Shown here in pieces: positions 22,206 to 36,008 of a DNA stretch of 64,000 bases. Within the stretch, counting starts at the first letter, position 1; the number at the start of each line of letters is the position of its first letter. This stretch comes from Mactra quadrangularis (taxonomy: Eukaryota; Mollusca; Bivalvia; Venerida; Mactridae): assembly GCA_025267735.1 (NCBI GenBank), contig CM046299.1, forward strand, positions 36,284,887-36,348,886. The letters run 5' to 3'. A model generated the notes under the pieces. That model made no database searches, was not told the origin of the DNA, and saw nothing but the letters and a program-made list of their open reading frames with translations. The position numbers were made by a program, and so were the translations under genes.

Positions 22206-23095
22206 TATATCTTAGTTACGGTTGTATAGCTTTTTCACATTGGCCTGAGTCAAAGAGCATGTGTACAAGACCAAATTTGTTTGTTCTCAATGACGTAAGA
22301 CAGGACCACGTGTACAATTCAGCTTATTCGCATTGACCTCAGACAACAAATGCTCTACAATATACAAATGTAGATAAAATGAACATCTGTTTAATCAGTC
22401 AGTCATTATATTTTTGTTCATCAATGTAAAGTAATTAATAGGATTCCGGTGAATATGAACAAGCTATATGTATTGAACTTGTTATATCACTCGTTAACAA
22501 ACTGTACAATATGTACTAGTCTTAAGACACGATACATGCTGGTAGGTATATAATAGACCATTGTACTCACTCCTCGAATTCAACGGGTTTTTAAACTTAA
22601 AAACCCAATTCTGTACATTAATTATTCATGCAGGTATCACGTGACCTAGAGCAAATATGAACTGACTTTCACCCATGTGTGGTCATAAGTTCAATAGAAC
22701 TGATAATAAAATTGCTACATGTATATTACTAACGAAGTCAACTGGTTTAACTATGTCTATAAACACAATATACCTTAATGTTTCAACGCACCTAACTCCC
22801 AGCCAGTTTTCGCCTTACTCGGCGTTATACACTGCTAAGTGCCTTAGGTACATCCGTCCTGACTGACTGACTAACTAAAACTGACCATCCTATTAACCTT
22901 AATTGACAGTTGATACGTTTACATGCATCACCATGGTTACAGATAGCCATGTACCTTGAGTACTCACTGATATATGATGTTATATTACACTATTTCAATC
23001 TCCTAATATTGTGTATGAAGGATGAATAATTAAATGTAAATTGATAGTGTTATAATTCATGTACACGTTTTTGGTAGTTGCTGTGTGGTCTGTTT
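22206..23095. other. Intergenic, no gene seen
   Basis: Region after the PAN/CCP gene. It contains a short inverted repeat GGGTTTTTAAACTTAAAAACCC near 22586. No coding frame is supported. Confidence 0.4.
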
Positions 23096-24280
23096 GTAAT
23101 GATGATGATGCTAGCTTATGCTATGTCCGCTTTTTCCTTCTTACACCAAAGGGTTGCTATAGATGTACTGTTTCTAAAGATGATGCTAGCTTATGCTATG
23201 TCCGCTGGTATCCTTCTTACACCAAAGGGTTGCTATAGATGGTCTGTTTGTAATGATGATGCTAGCTTATGCTATGTCCGCTGGTATCCTTCTTAAACAA
23301 AAGGTTGCTAAGGGGTTTGTAATGATGATGCTAGCTTATGCTATGTCCACTGGTATCCTTCTTAAACAAAAGGTTGCTAAGGGGTCTGTAATGATGATGC
23401 TAGCTTATGCTATGTCTGCCGGTATCCTTCTTACACCAAAGGTTGCTAAGGGGTTTGTAATGATGATGCTAGCTTATGCTATGTCTGCCGGTATCCTTCT
23501 TAAACAAAAGGTTGCTAAGGGGTCTGTAATGATGATGCTAGCTTATGCTATGTCTGCCGGTATCCTTCTTACACCAAAGGTTGCTAAGGGGTTTGTAATG
23601 ATGATGCTAGCTTATGCTATGTCCACTGGTTTCCTTCTTAAACAAAAGGTTGCTAAGGGGTCTGTAATGATGATGCTAGCTTATGCTATGTCTGCCGGTA
23701 TCCTTCTTACACCAAAGGTTGCTAAGGGGTCTGTAATGATGATGCTAGCTTATGCTATGTCTGCCGGTATCCTTCTTACACCAAAGGTTGCTAAGGGGTT
23801 TGTAATGATGATGCTAGCTTATGCTATGTCCACTGGTATCCTTCTTAAACAAAAGGTTGCTAAGGGGTCTGTAATGATGATGCTAGCTTATGCTATGTCT
23901 GCCGGTATCCTTCTTACACCAAAGGTTGCTAAGGGGTTTGTAATGATGATGCTAGCTTATGCTATGTCCACTGGTATCCTTCTTAAACAAAAGGTTGCTA
24001 AGGGGTCTGTAATGATGATGCTAGCTTATGCTATGTCTGCCGGTATCCTTCTTACACCAAAGGTTGCTAAGGGGTTTGTAATGATGATGCTAGCTTATGC
24101 TATGTCCACTGGTTTCCTTCTTAAACAAAAGGTTGCTAAGGGGTCTGTAATGATGATGCTAGCTTATGCTATGTCCGCTGGTATCCTTCTTACACAAAAG
24201 GTTGCTAAGGGGTCTGTTTGTAATAATGATGCTAGCTTATGCTAAGTCTGCCGGTATCCTTCTTACACCAAAGGTAACAT
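23096..24280 (+). repeat. 69-bp minisatellite, 17 copies, with alternating unit types
   Basis: GCTAGC occurs 17 times between 23110 and 24231. From 23330 to 24158 the spacing is exactly 69 bases; the first two steps and the last are 73-76 bases. Because 69 is a multiple of three and the unit lacks stops, a 350-codon frame (23193-24245) runs through, repeating 'MMMLAYAMS' every 23 residues. Units fall into two types (TPKVAKGF and KQKVAKGS when translated) that mostly alternate, giving a 138-bp higher-order period. No splice or domain evidence supports a protein. Confidence 0.92.
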
Positions 24281-27200
24281 GTATTTGATATCAACTCGAG
24301 GGCACCAGAGGGTCAAGCACTAGCTATAGCGATGTACATGTACTTAGGAAACTGGACTATGATTTTTTAGTTGTTCGCTTGTCGAACAACTATATACGCC
24401 AATTTAAGAAATCGGTGTAGCAACCTTATTTCGGATTCTGCTTTTTTTGAGGTACACGACGGGGCTCAACTCTTCAAACCTATGATATACAGAGTTTTCA
24501 AACATTTTTAAAAAATAGTATAGCAAGCTTACTACAAAATCTACTTTTTGAGGTACATGAAGGAACTCAACTCTTCAAGCATGTGTATTACTGAGAAAGG
24601 TTTTGAAAATTAATATTGTAATAATTACTTTTAACCAAACACTGAAAATATATACAACAGTGAATTTTCCCTGTGGTGATCTCCAGTTTGAAAGGGTGTG
24701 ACGCATTAATCTCTCATTCTATACGTAGACGATAAAACATATCTTGGCTCAGACGCTTAACTCATATCGCACGACAACAACGCACAGAAAGTAGTGCGGT
24801 GTATACATGAATATAAAACCGTTGTATGTTTTTTTTTCGTTTTTTAAAGATATAATCATGATGATAAAATTGTAAAAAATGCTGGCTAATAACTACAGGA
24901 AAACCTATCCATAGATACAAGGTGCTTTCAAACCTCAATGGGTATATTATCCGTAGCGTATCCTAATTTCGTTTTCAAAGGTCTGTGTCATGATTGACAG
25001 AAGATGAAAACACTTTCTCATGGACATTAAATGACCAGTATAAAAGTTTTATTTATCGTGCACATTACTTTTATGGATAGCAATATCATATTGCAAAATC
25101 TCAAAAACATATTTCATTTATTCAGTGTAACATGTAAAAATTGTCACGTGGTTTCGGGTATCTAGACATTTTTACCCATGATGCTTAACGTAGTATCGTA
25201 CTGACCAGTTAGTTTATGTTGAACTCTAATATAGATTAATGGATGGGAAATTAAACAGATTATTAGGATTATTGGTCAAATTGTTCCACGTTGTATTTTT
25301 CTCATAGCTTTGATATGGTAATGAATTGAAGTTAAAAGTTCTGTTGCAAATTTAAAAACACTTATCATTACTTGATAATTACTTATTATAAGTTAAATGC
25401 AATAAATATTAATACAAGTTGTAGATTTCTACGCCGTGTGTGACACTATTGAATGTATACAGGTGGTTCTGTTACATATTAGTAACATATCCAATTAATT
25501 TGTATGAACATTCAATTGTATTTCCCTGTACTCCTCTATCGATATTATGCCTGTGCAATTATAGGAGTATGCATTTTAATCAATTTCTAAATTAGTTTTA
25601 CCTGAACATTGGGATATCGTTTTTTGGGATAATTCAATGAAAATTGGATTTTCATGTACAGTTTACAAGTACAAATGGCACCATTTTGAAGATTTCATAC
25701 AAAGAAAGCTCTACAGTCTATGTTTCAAGAAACGAAATCTTATTCTACATATTTTTTCACATTTTGAGCACATTAAGGGACCGAAGCACAACATGTTTTC
25801 TATGTCGAACAAATCCGGTGCCTTTAGCGCTTTGATTCTTTATTTGGACATATTTACACTTGTACTACACCACCTTAACAGCTTCCTTGAACTCTTCATT
25901 ACCAGTACTTTCTTAGCTTATCACAGTGTGTCCCCAACATCTCTATATCAGTATGTATATACGGAGGATAATCAAATGATTGTGGGAATTTCAGTTAATG
26001 CTTCGATCTGTTGCGAATCAAGAATCGTACCATGATGACTGGTTTCCAAGTCCAGTCTTTTAACCACTAAACCACAACATTTTCATATACCAGTACAAAG
26101 AGATTGCTGTTCAAGCGATCATGTGTGTGAGGTTAGCACTAACAGCCACACCAGTCGTAATCCAGCTTGCCGCAATTTATCGTGTTGAAAATCACAGCTT
26201 CAAAGTAAGTGATATAAGAAATAAAAGTATTGAATTATAAATATAGTTTGTTGAACACAATAAACGGATTACACAGCGATTGCAGTTCAAAATCTGAAGA
26301 CATGCACTTAACATGAATTTAAAGGATAAACAATTGAAATTGTTTCTATATTCATCTTCTAGAATTACATATTATGCTCAATAGACTCATGCATAAAGAC
26401 GATACACAATCATTCGTCGATGATAATAAGTATTTTTGTTTGCATTAACAGTGCTTTCAAATATTGCAAATTTTGCCGAGCTATCATTTTCCTGTGACAA
26501 ATAACAAAAAAGTATTAAATCGAAGTGCATGGTACCAAAGTAAGTTGGCACTGCATGGTGAAAATTCTAGATGTAAACATGAATGTTTTCTCACCAACCG
26601 TTAAAAGCTAGAAATTATGAGTATTTTAATAGTAATGTAAACTTTAAATATTTGATAACAAACATAGTGAAGGACTACTGTCAACTCTTAGATTTATAGT
26701 GGGTATTTTTGCTTCAAGTATACAGTTCCCTACAAAAGTTGTTGCAGAAATGCAATTTTAAGAGAAACTGATCATGATAACCGCAAATACATTTACTATA
26801 TTCAAGTTTATTCATGTTACAAACATTTTGAATCTCATGTTGATAAACTCGTTAATACAGTTTTGAAATTTTCTCAGGCGACTCTTTATTCGTTTTTTGC
26901 CATTCGTGAATATAAATCAGGATTTTGTTTAATGACGTTTGTATTGCACTGTATTTAGTTTTTGGAGTGGGCGTGAATGAGTAGTTATGACATTGCACTG
27001 GTAATTACTTTTAATAACCATCTATGTGTTGGTTTTAAGTGCTCCAAGAAACCACCACGTTGTTTCCTCGAGCAAGAAACCTAATTTTTACCATTAGCTC
27101 ACGATTGTAATTACAAGGATATAATTTTATCTTTTGGAGAATGTCATCAAATAAAAAACAGACTAAAATCAGAACCATTAGGTATTAGTATATTGTACTT

Positions 27201-29590
27201 CATTATGGCACGACATTAAATCAACAACGAAACATTAGTGTAGCGTTCTTGTAAACCACGTGATTTCCCACAGTGCATTGGGTGATTGACTTCAATCGGA
27301 AGTAGAATTATAATTGAAATTCTCTGATCAATTGAAGCGGTGATGTATTGTTTATCTTTATACAACGTGTATCAATAAAACATGCGTTAATGCTTCAAAA
27401 TTCATTCAGAGACAAATATATTGTTATTCCGATGTCAATGTTTCAATAAGCAATAAAATAAGACTGCGATACAAACATTGTCACAGTAAATATAAATCTA
27501 ATACTCATGTGCTGCTTTAAATTAAAATATTCTAGTAGCATTCAGGAGTACAGTGGCTGTTTCCAGAACCAGCAAATGGTGCTCTTGTTCATATGAAGTA
27601 ATTTTGTGACATTAACTGCTATCTAATACCTCATTAATGACATAATTTCCGGTTTTAGATTTCACATTCTCATTAATTTAAATATACATTATGTAATAAA
27701 CATTGCACTTTCAACAAAGTTAATGAATTGTTTATTACAACAATCATCGCCTCTAATTTTCTCGAGCACAAGCCTGGTGAATTATGTTATACTGTACAGG
27801 GTGATATTATCTATACGCCCCCCGTATGAAACACGTCTAGGGCGTCAGATTAGTGGGTAAATTATGACGAAGACCTTTTGGATGGTCTTGCTTTATTTGA
27901 TTCTATCATGGACATCTTCTTCTTCATATACTGTACAAAATCCCACTCTGAAAATTCTCGGTTGCATATGTGAAAAATGTAAAAGCCGTGGTATGGTGCA
28001 AACAGTTAAAATCTTGTAGCCTAAACTACACAAATGTAAAAAGTTAATTGTTACAGCTTACACCTGTGCCAATTCCTGCTTGAAGACACCAAGACTGGGA
28101 GCTGATGGAAGGGTATCAGGAGACTTCGATAAATGACTATATCGGTAAATTGATTTTATATAGTAAATCATTTGGAGAGATCGGTAAATTGATATTGAAT
28201 AGTGTAAAGTAAGTAGGTGTGAATAACAGTATGCTTGTGGCTAATGATTAAATAAAAATGAATTAATATACAAATGTACTTACATTAAAAAATATTTAAT
28301 ATTTAAGTTGTCCTATGTGACAGTTTATTTTGAAATTAAGAGATTTTATTTACGATTTACTTTTGTAAAAATAACAATTACACGCTGTTATTGTTTTTTA
28401 TTTTACTATTACAGAAGACAATGAAGATACATTGGCAGCAACAGGAAAAAAGTGTAATAATATCGTTTATTTATCGTTGTTTGTTCGCTTTTGAAGATGT
28501 ACATATATGAAGTAAAAGATTGGGTGTAAATGTTAAAGAATGTGTTTTGTCTGATCTTATATTCTCTTTTTTATGTATTTATTATTCATTGTAATAAAAT
28601 AATTTCAAGTTTGATCAAGTAAACAAAGTGTATCATTGTGAATGTGTATTAACTTACTTAATAGATGAAATAGTAAATAAAATTTATAAATCAATTTTTT
28701 GTTGACTTTTTATCAACTTAATGACTGAATGAGCCACGCTGAATGAGTTTGTAAAATCTCTTTTCGCTTCTTTTTCTTTTCGTTCATTTCAATTGTAATC
28801 GTCTGCTGTGTAAAAGATTTTTCTTTGTCGACTGCTAAGACACAGTTAAGCGTTATTAGAGTCAAAATATAATTTTGCAACAAAAACAGGTCCCCGGTCA
28901 AATCAACTTGTTTTTGTGATGTATGGAATATAAAACAACTTTTAAGTAGTGAAATGTACCTGTCTGGAAATATTGTACACATAAAATACACATTTAGACG
29001 GAAAGAAAATGCTTTAAAAAATCAATTAATCAAGCAAAAGTGACTGTTTTCAATGTCTCCCAAGTAAATTTTTGGTGATTTTGGTTAAAACTACCTGTTG
29101 AAACCTTGTGCAAAAGTGATGATGTTAATACATATTTTAGTTCATACATATTTACACAGAACAACACTATTATACACAAAGTATAATTAGATGTTATCGT
29201 ATTTTTTTATTAAGTTTGTTGTCCCCATAAACTTTTTCCGTGCTGTAACAGAATTGGATAAATAATAAATACAACGATTCCTCCATTTACAAAAGATACG
29301 TCATTGTTTTCCTTTTTGAAAAGTATTAATTTATAACAATTTGCCTGCAACCGGAACACTCGTTCTTGATGCCAAACACCAAAAATTGTATTTTCAAGGG
29401 CGAGAGGTGGTTGCGTATATTTCTACCTGATCCTTTATGTAACAATCAGAAACCTGTTTGAAATACAGACCTCCAATATTCTGAGCGATGAATAAAACTA
29501 CATGTATCACATGTAAGACCATTTTAAATAGCAGGGAAGAAAACTGACATGCTGAGGCTAATAAAGTGATGAAATGCATGCAATACATCC
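24281..29590. other. Long gene-free stretch with small repeats
   Basis: AT-rich DNA. Visible items are a perfect short hairpin TAGTTGTTCG-CTTGT-CGAACAACTA at 24369-24393, a twofold 'GAGGTACA(C/T)GA...CTCAACTCTTCAA' repeat near 24450 and 24550, and the SINE head at 25995-26082. The longest frame (25637-26035, 132 codons) has no domain, repeat or splice support. Confidence 0.4.
25995..26082 (-). repeat. tRNA-derived SINE head
   Basis: Read on the minus strand, TGGTTTAGTGG matches the A box of RNA polymerase III promoters. About 45 bases later GGTACGATTCT is close to the B box GGTTCGANNCC, with a 'GACTGGACTTGGAAACCAGTC' anticodon-arm-like hairpin between them. A functional tRNA is unlikely because the acceptor stem is not formed. 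Confidence 0.5.
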
Positions 29591-29595
29591 TTTAT

Positions 29596-32500
29596 GTAAC
29601 ATTCAGTGATGTAACAAAAAAAATTCGTTACATCAAGGAGTGATTTTGATACAGCATGGAAATTTAACTCGAAGATATTTTTCAATTATCGTTTTAATGG
29701 ATAAAATCGATGTTCTTTTGAGTTAGCTATGTGTGTTGTTTTGTATACTCGCACTTAAATGGAAAATTTGTTATCTTTTGTGTATTTAAGATTAATCAAA
29801 CAGAACTTGTTACATCAAGGAATAACTCTCAATTGTTTCTAGAAGTAATATTGAAATAAACTTTTGTTTCGTTATGAGGATGTAACGTACATCTGATTAC
29901 AACAGTTGTTTAAAACATAGCTAATTCTATGAAAATACCTATACAAAATGTTAATATTACAATGGCATTTACATGGTGATAATTGAAACACGTTTAAGGA
30001 TTATTGGAAGACGATGTAGATTGTATATATGCTATACAATTTTGGTCCACTTGTAGGCGTCAGGTCTTTACCGATTTTGGTTGCTTTGTGCCGTCTAGAT
30101 ACCCACAGACTTTGGTTTATGTGAAAAGGTTTGCTGTCAATGGAGTTTGGACGATTTGAAGAGTATGGATGTAAACCGATTTTTGTCGATTTGTGGATTC
30201 TGGATGCCAACCTAATTTGGTCGACTCGTGGAGTCTATTTGCCAACTGATTTTGGACGATTTTTAGAGTTCGGATGCCAACCGACTATGGTTTATCTGTT
30301 GAGTCTTAAGGCAAACCGATTTGTATTCATTTTTAGAGTCTTAATGCCTACCGAATTTTGTAAATATAAGGAGTCTTGACGCCAATCTATTTTTGTCGAT
30401 TAAAAGAGCCTATTTGCTAATCAATTTTGGCCCACTTGCAGATTCTGGATCCGATCTACGTTCATTTGTGTAATCTAGATGCTTTCCGATTTTGATTGAT
30501 TTGTAAATCTCAAAATGCATTCGAATTAAGTTGATGTTTAGTCTAGATGCCTACCTATTTTATCTATTTGTAGAGAGTAGATGTCAACCTCTTTTGGTCT
30601 ATATGTACAGGCTAGATAGCAACCGATTTCGGTCTATACGTAGAGTCTAGAAGCCAAACGAACTTGTCTTTTTGTTGATTTTAGATGCAAACCGAATTTG
30701 TCGATTTGTTGAGGCTAGATGCAGACCAAAGTTGTCTATTTGTTAAGTCTAGATGCTAACCGAATTTTGTCTATTTGAAGAGTCCAAATACCAAACGAAC
30801 TCGTATATTTGTTGAGTCTAGATGCAATCTTCATTTGTCTATTTTTTAGTCTAGATGCCAACCGAGTTTATCTATTTGTAGAGTGTAGAAGTCAACATCT
30901 TTTGGTCTAATTGTACAAGCTAGATACCAACCGATTACTGGCTATACGTAGAGTCAAGCTGCAAACCGAATTCGTCTATTTGTTGAAAGTAGATGACAAC
31001 CGAATTTTGTCTGATATAAAAGTTCAGATACCAAACAATTTTTCTTTTTGTTGAGTGTAGATGCCAACCTTATTTGTATATTTGTAGAGTCTACATGCCA
31101 ACGGATTTTTGTCAATCGGTTGAGGCTAGATGCCAACCAATTTTTGCCTATTTGTAGAGTTCAAGTGATGACCGAATTTTGTCTGCAGATATGTAGAGGC
31201 AAGATGCCAACTGGTTTTGTCTGTTTGTTGAGTCAAGATACTAAATTATGTTTGTCAATTTATATTGTCTCGATGTCAACCGATTTTTGTTTAATTGTAG
31301 AGTGCAGATGCCAACCAATTTTTGTCTATTTATAGAGTGCAGATGCCAAACGAATATTGTCTATTTGTAGAGTGTAGAAGCCAACCGATTTTTTTTCTAC
31401 TCTACTTGTTTGGGCTGAATGCCAACCGATTTTTGTCTATTTGTTGAGTCAACATACTAAATTATGTTTGCCAATTTATATTGTCTAGATGCCAACCGAT
31501 TTATGTGCATATGTAGAGTCCAGATAACAACCGACTTTGTCTATTTGTTGAGTCTAGATGCCAACCTATATTGGTCTATTTGTAGAATCTGTATTTTAAG
31601 TTTTAAAGAGTCTTAATTACAACCCATTTTGTCCATTAGTAGCGTCTAGAAGCCAAACGTTTTTGTCTATTTGTAAAGTCTATAAGCCAACCTATTTTGT
31701 ATATTTTTTGAGTGAATATGCCAACCGATATTTCTACTTGTAGCGTCTGGTTGACGACCGAGTTTTGTCTATTTGTAGTGTGTAGATGCCAACCGATTTT
31801 TGTCTTTTTGTAGAGTCTGGCATAGAAAATCTTAAGACAAAATGTGATTAGATGTGAGTGATATCATTTCACTAGCTTGCTTTGAAAACAAATCCCAGAA
31901 AAAGAATAAGTATTTTCTTCATGGTAGTTCATGGGGGATTTATTCTTCTCATAAATAAAGAATGAACATGGGCGTCTGTTGGCATCTAGACTCTACGTAA
32001 AGACTTAATATCATTGAAGTTCAGAAATATTGAACATTTAGTTCAATTATTTTCAAGGCTGAAAAATGTTAGCCATTTTCCTTTTGTTATCATTGAGTGT
32101 TAGTTTATGGTGTTGGTCACCATATATTATTCAGTGGCGAAACAATCTATCATAATAGTTTAAGACAAAATATTCAACATAGATATTAGATTGGCCTTGG
32201 TTGTAAATATTAAAATGCTTCTATGTCTACACATTGATAGTACAGTACTGCGTTACTTAAGTTGTTTTCAGTCTGCAATATAAAGTTTTATTATCAACTT
32301 TCCTGACTGTAACAGTCATCATTCTTTCATGTAACAAATAAATATTTTAAGCTTTGACCTTACTCGAATAACTTTTATCTGAAGAATAAAACAGTCAATA
32401 TTAAAACCCTTCTGTGTTTATCATACTGATAGTTCAATAATGCGTTGCGGAAGTAGTTTTCAGTCAGCAATATCAAGTTTTATTTTCAACTTTCCTAACT

Positions 32501-33075
32501 GTAACAGAACATATTCTTGCATGTAACAAAGAAGTATATTAAGTTTTTACCTAACTCGAATAACTTTTATCTGAAGTGTAAAACATTCACTAGACAATTT
32601 TTTAAATTTTAATCTTTCATTTCTTTATTATGTTCTTATTCATTGTTCATTGTTTCTTAAAATTTTAAACGAATTTCAGTTATTTACTCCTTCCTGTAAC
32701 AAAAATGTTCTCTGATGTAACGTATCATTCAGTAGTGTAACGAGTCATGTCGGAACGTTTTATTTTCTTCACAGTTCTGACAGCACTTATGATGTGTGGT
32801 GTATTTAAAGGGATAAACCGATGTTATGAAAACAACTACAGAGATAACCATTCTGACGCTTTTTATTTTTACAGTAAAACAAGTAACACTGGTAAAATGC
32901 CGTATTTACCCCTTCTGTGCGTACACGCATGTCCACAGTAAACAGTCATCGTATTACAATAAACAATAAAACCTAACATCAAAACGTATCTTAATTGAAG
33001 TTCTCCAACAGAAATTAAGTGAATGTGTCTAATCATAAGCCAGAAATGGAATGATAAAAATTCGTAACATGAAGG
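29596..33075. repeat. Decayed tandem array of about 190-bp period with TGTAAC anchors
   Basis: The motifs TGTAACA or GTTACATCAAGG recur at multiples of roughly 190 bases: 29626 and 29808; 32306, 32499 and 32694; 32334, 32520 and 32716. The best preserved pair is 32190-32385 against 32385-32590, with a 192-base shift and long matches such as 'ACTCGAATAACTTTTATCTGAAG'-type blocks. The 35-bp satellite (30040-31820) lies inside. No protein is recognisable. Confidence 0.6.
30040..31820 (+). repeat. 35-bp satellite array, roughly 45-50 diverged copies
   Basis: Consensus by eye is GATGCCAACCGATTTT followed by TGTCTATTTGTAGAGTCTA. Copies at 31308, 31343 and 31378 are exactly 35 bases apart; others vary to about 40. 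A single inverted fragment (TTGGCATCTAGACTCTACG) lies outside at about 31980. Short frames on both strands are by-products of the array. Confidence 0.85.
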
Positions 33076-34250
33076 AAATGATGAAACCAAGGTCAGGTAT
33101 TATAATATTTTTTTCCCTTAACAGGTCGAAATATTGGTCATTTTTACATGGGTTGTTAAGAGTATGCTTCAATCGAACAAAACACATACCCCAAGTCACT
33201 CTCAAACATACTTTATTTTTTTTTGGATTTGATATGCCAGTTTTGTTGCAAAAATATATTTTGACTCATTATTTAGCGGAAAGCCAAACACACACAACCG
33301 TTTAAACATAACGATAACTTTACTTTACTGAAATGCATACAAAAATCAACCTTTGAAATATATTAATCTGTTTCAAATTTTTGCATTATTCTGTGATGCA
33401 CTTACAAATTATTTTCAAAATTTTATTGGTACCATTAAATCATTAGTTATATTATATAGCGCGACACATGTGTTAACGTCGCAACATTGTATATTTTTAC
33501 TTTATATGCTGCTCATAATTAAGTGTATTGTCTTTAATTGGGACGGCCTTGCTAAACCTGTATAACTTTATTATTACAATATTTCTTCTCTTTACATGTA
33601 CTAAATTATTTTTTCTTGTACTCACATGTATTGTAGAATGCGTAATTAGTTCTGGCGGTGCCGTATACCCCTATATAGACGGTCACACTGTTAAATTGGA
33701 GTAATGTTCTAAACTGCAACTGTCGACCGTAATATTATACTATGATAATATTATATATTATATATATATAATAATATAATTTCGTTATAACAACCAAATC
33801 ACTAGGAAAAAAATGGATATCCGCGTTTAAGGTCATTTATTTGTATTAGCTCAGTATCTGGTTTCTTCTTTTGTAAACTGAGTTCATACAAAATATCTGA
33901 ATATCCGCGTTTAAGGTCATTTATTTTCATTAGCCCAATATCTGGTATCATTTATGTATTCATTGTGTTAACAATGAATACACTGGTATGACAAGATTAA
34001 TAGTAGTATTCCGATCAGAGTCCAATTTTAGATCGCCTATACCTAACAGCACCCAAGCCAGAATATTCCGAGACAAAGTAGTTCATGATCTGCAACATCA
34101 AACGGAAACTGGTACTTTATGTATTTCTGCGCGAGAAATTGACCAGACGCTCAGTATGACGTCACAGAATATACTTGAAGCGATTAACTTGTAACAGAGA
34201 TAAAACTGCCCATAATACTCGTGAGAGGTGTGTGGCAGTACTATGAGATA
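33076..34250. other. Intergenic with an AT microsatellite and a 90-bp direct duplication
   Basis: 33721-33782 is a TATA-rich simple repeat. 'ATATCCGCGTTTAAGGTCAT' with its following 50 bases occurs at 33817 and again at 33901. The frames at 33051, 33353 and 33988 have no support. Confidence 0.5.
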
Positions 34251-34304
34251 GCATTCGGAACATCCTCGGCCATTCGCTATGAAAGGTCGAGGGTGTTCCG
34301 AATG
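34251..34304. repeat. Inverted repeat CATTCGGAACA...TGTTCCGAATG
   Basis: Arms of about 18 bases (CATTCGGAACATCCTCGG and CGAGGGTGTTCCGAATG) around a short spacer. Possibly a small fold-back element or the end of one. Confidence 0.5.
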
Positions 34305-34319
34305 ATGAGATTATAGGCT

Positions 34320-36004
34320 GACTTGATTTGCCCGGGCGGCTTACGAACCGGCGTAAGCCGATAGCCGATCGGCTCGCCCCGGTGTGACATATGAATCAAG
34401 CTATCCGGCTAACTAATTATTGTTGCAGACGGTCGCATTTCAAGCAATGTGTGTAAATAAACCCATATCAGTAGTTAAAGTTTTAAATTCGTGTCTGGCG
34501 AGTAAAATGTGTACTTGTAATATAATTCTTACACAAATGACGCGTAAGATAGGTTTATTGAACACATCAATTAGTATTTTGTCCATAATCGTAGTAAATT
34601 TTTGGAACGATGCTAATTTAGCATCGTTCCAATGGTAACAAGAAAGTATAAGATGACTCTTTTCACGCTTCAACAAAGGAGACGGGACAACTCAACCCGT
34701 AGACAGCTCAACCCGTGACAACTGCAATGATTGCTTGTTGGAGTAAAAAGGGCCTACGATGTTTTTGACAATGCCTGTTATATGCGTAACATAATTACAC
34801 AATTGGATAGTAATAAACAATATTAAATGATCGTATTATATTAAGCAGTGGCTTGAGTTACGGTACCGTAACTCTAGACCAAGGTTCTAGAGTTACGGAA
34901 GTTCCGTAACTGTATACAACCCTGACAGGGTTGGCTAGAGTTACGGAAGTCAAGTAACGTGCGTATGTTTCAACTTTTAAACGTCGAAAAACTTGTTTAA
35001 ATTCATTATAACTCGAAATAAGCAAATATTTACCGACGTGACTTATCCAATGGTCATTACACCCGCCATTTTGGATATGACTAATACACTTACCGGATGT
35101 TTAATATACGGCGATATGACGTTGTCGTCTTCAAAGTGTCACATTAAAAGTTTACTTGAACGATTTTAAGTTATAGAGTTTGATTATAATTTGGAATGAA
35201 TATGTATAAGTGTGAACGGAATTTTAAACAAATATTTATAGGAAATAGACGATTCTTAGAGCAATTTTAATTGTGAATAAATTGCAAGTGCAAAACGTTA
35301 ATTTGACTTAAAATTCGTGAACAAAAATGGGAATGTAGCTTGATGCAAAAGAGCTTAGTACTTGGGGGAAAACCTTAAATGAATTGTTAGAAAGTCGATG
35401 TTTTTGTGAAAAAATTCAGCTTGTCATTCCACACCAAATCATTAAAATTTTAACGAAAATATTAACGATCTCGTTAAAAAATACCCATTGATAACCAAAA
35501 ATGAGTTGTCAGCTCCTTTTGGTTAAAGAAAATAGTCCAGAATAATCTTTGGTTTGGTGAGATCGCTGCTGTACATGACCCTAAAATGTGTTGATGAAAA
35601 TTATTCTTTGACTGGTTTATTTTGTTTGATAAAGTAAGATAAACCTTGCCATGAGCAAACCACGTGAGAAGTCTAGTGCTATCCTTTTGTTAAATTCTGT
35701 TAATTGATACTTAATAAATTATTTTATAGATAATATACATAATAATATATTCTTTAATCAAAAAAATAAGTTCAGGACATCGTTCCTCCAGCACTCCAGT
35801 GCTTTGATTATGATAATGGTATCTCCTGTATCTATTTATAGCCATATTTGTCACACGCTCGCCGCTAGCCGCTCTAACGAAACCGGCGCATTCGGCGTGC
35901 GCCGGTTGTTGACCCGGCTCAATCTCAGAGCAAATAAAGCGAATCGCCGGTAGCCGTTTCTGAATCGGCGTACGCCGGTTTGAGCCGCCCGGGCAAATCA
36001 AGTC
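34320..36004. mobile_element. 1.7-kb element with GC-rich terminal inverted repeats
   Basis: GACTTGATTTGCCCGGGCGG at 34320 is exactly inverted at 35985-36004. Similarity continues inward past 'ACCGGCGTA(A/C)GCCG' to 'GTGTGACA(A/T)ATATG', roughly 60-150 bases with gaps. The interior has no recognised gene. It contains a perfect 15-bp-arm palindrome (34602-34632, TTGGAACGATGCTAA and inverse) and a cluster of AGAGTTACGG/CCGTAACTCT motifs (34855-34960). No clear target duplication was found; 36009 begins another element. Confidence 0.6.
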
Positions 36005-36008
36005 GGCC

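Noticed and set aside
23193..24245. 350-codon frame of 'MMMLAYAMS' repeats as a membrane or repeat protein
   Set aside because: The frame is fully explained by a 69-bp minisatellite without stops; no domain, splice or start evidence.
25637..26035. 132-codon frame as an exon
   Set aside because: No domain, no flanking splice sites in phase, and its end overlaps a SINE head.
26010..26080. Functional tRNA gene on the minus strand
   Set aside because: A and B boxes are present but acceptor and T stems do not form; better read as a SINE head.
30040..31820. CRISPR-like array (35-bp repeats)
   Set aside because: The units are head to tail without unique spacers, strongly diverged, and the genome is eukaryotic.
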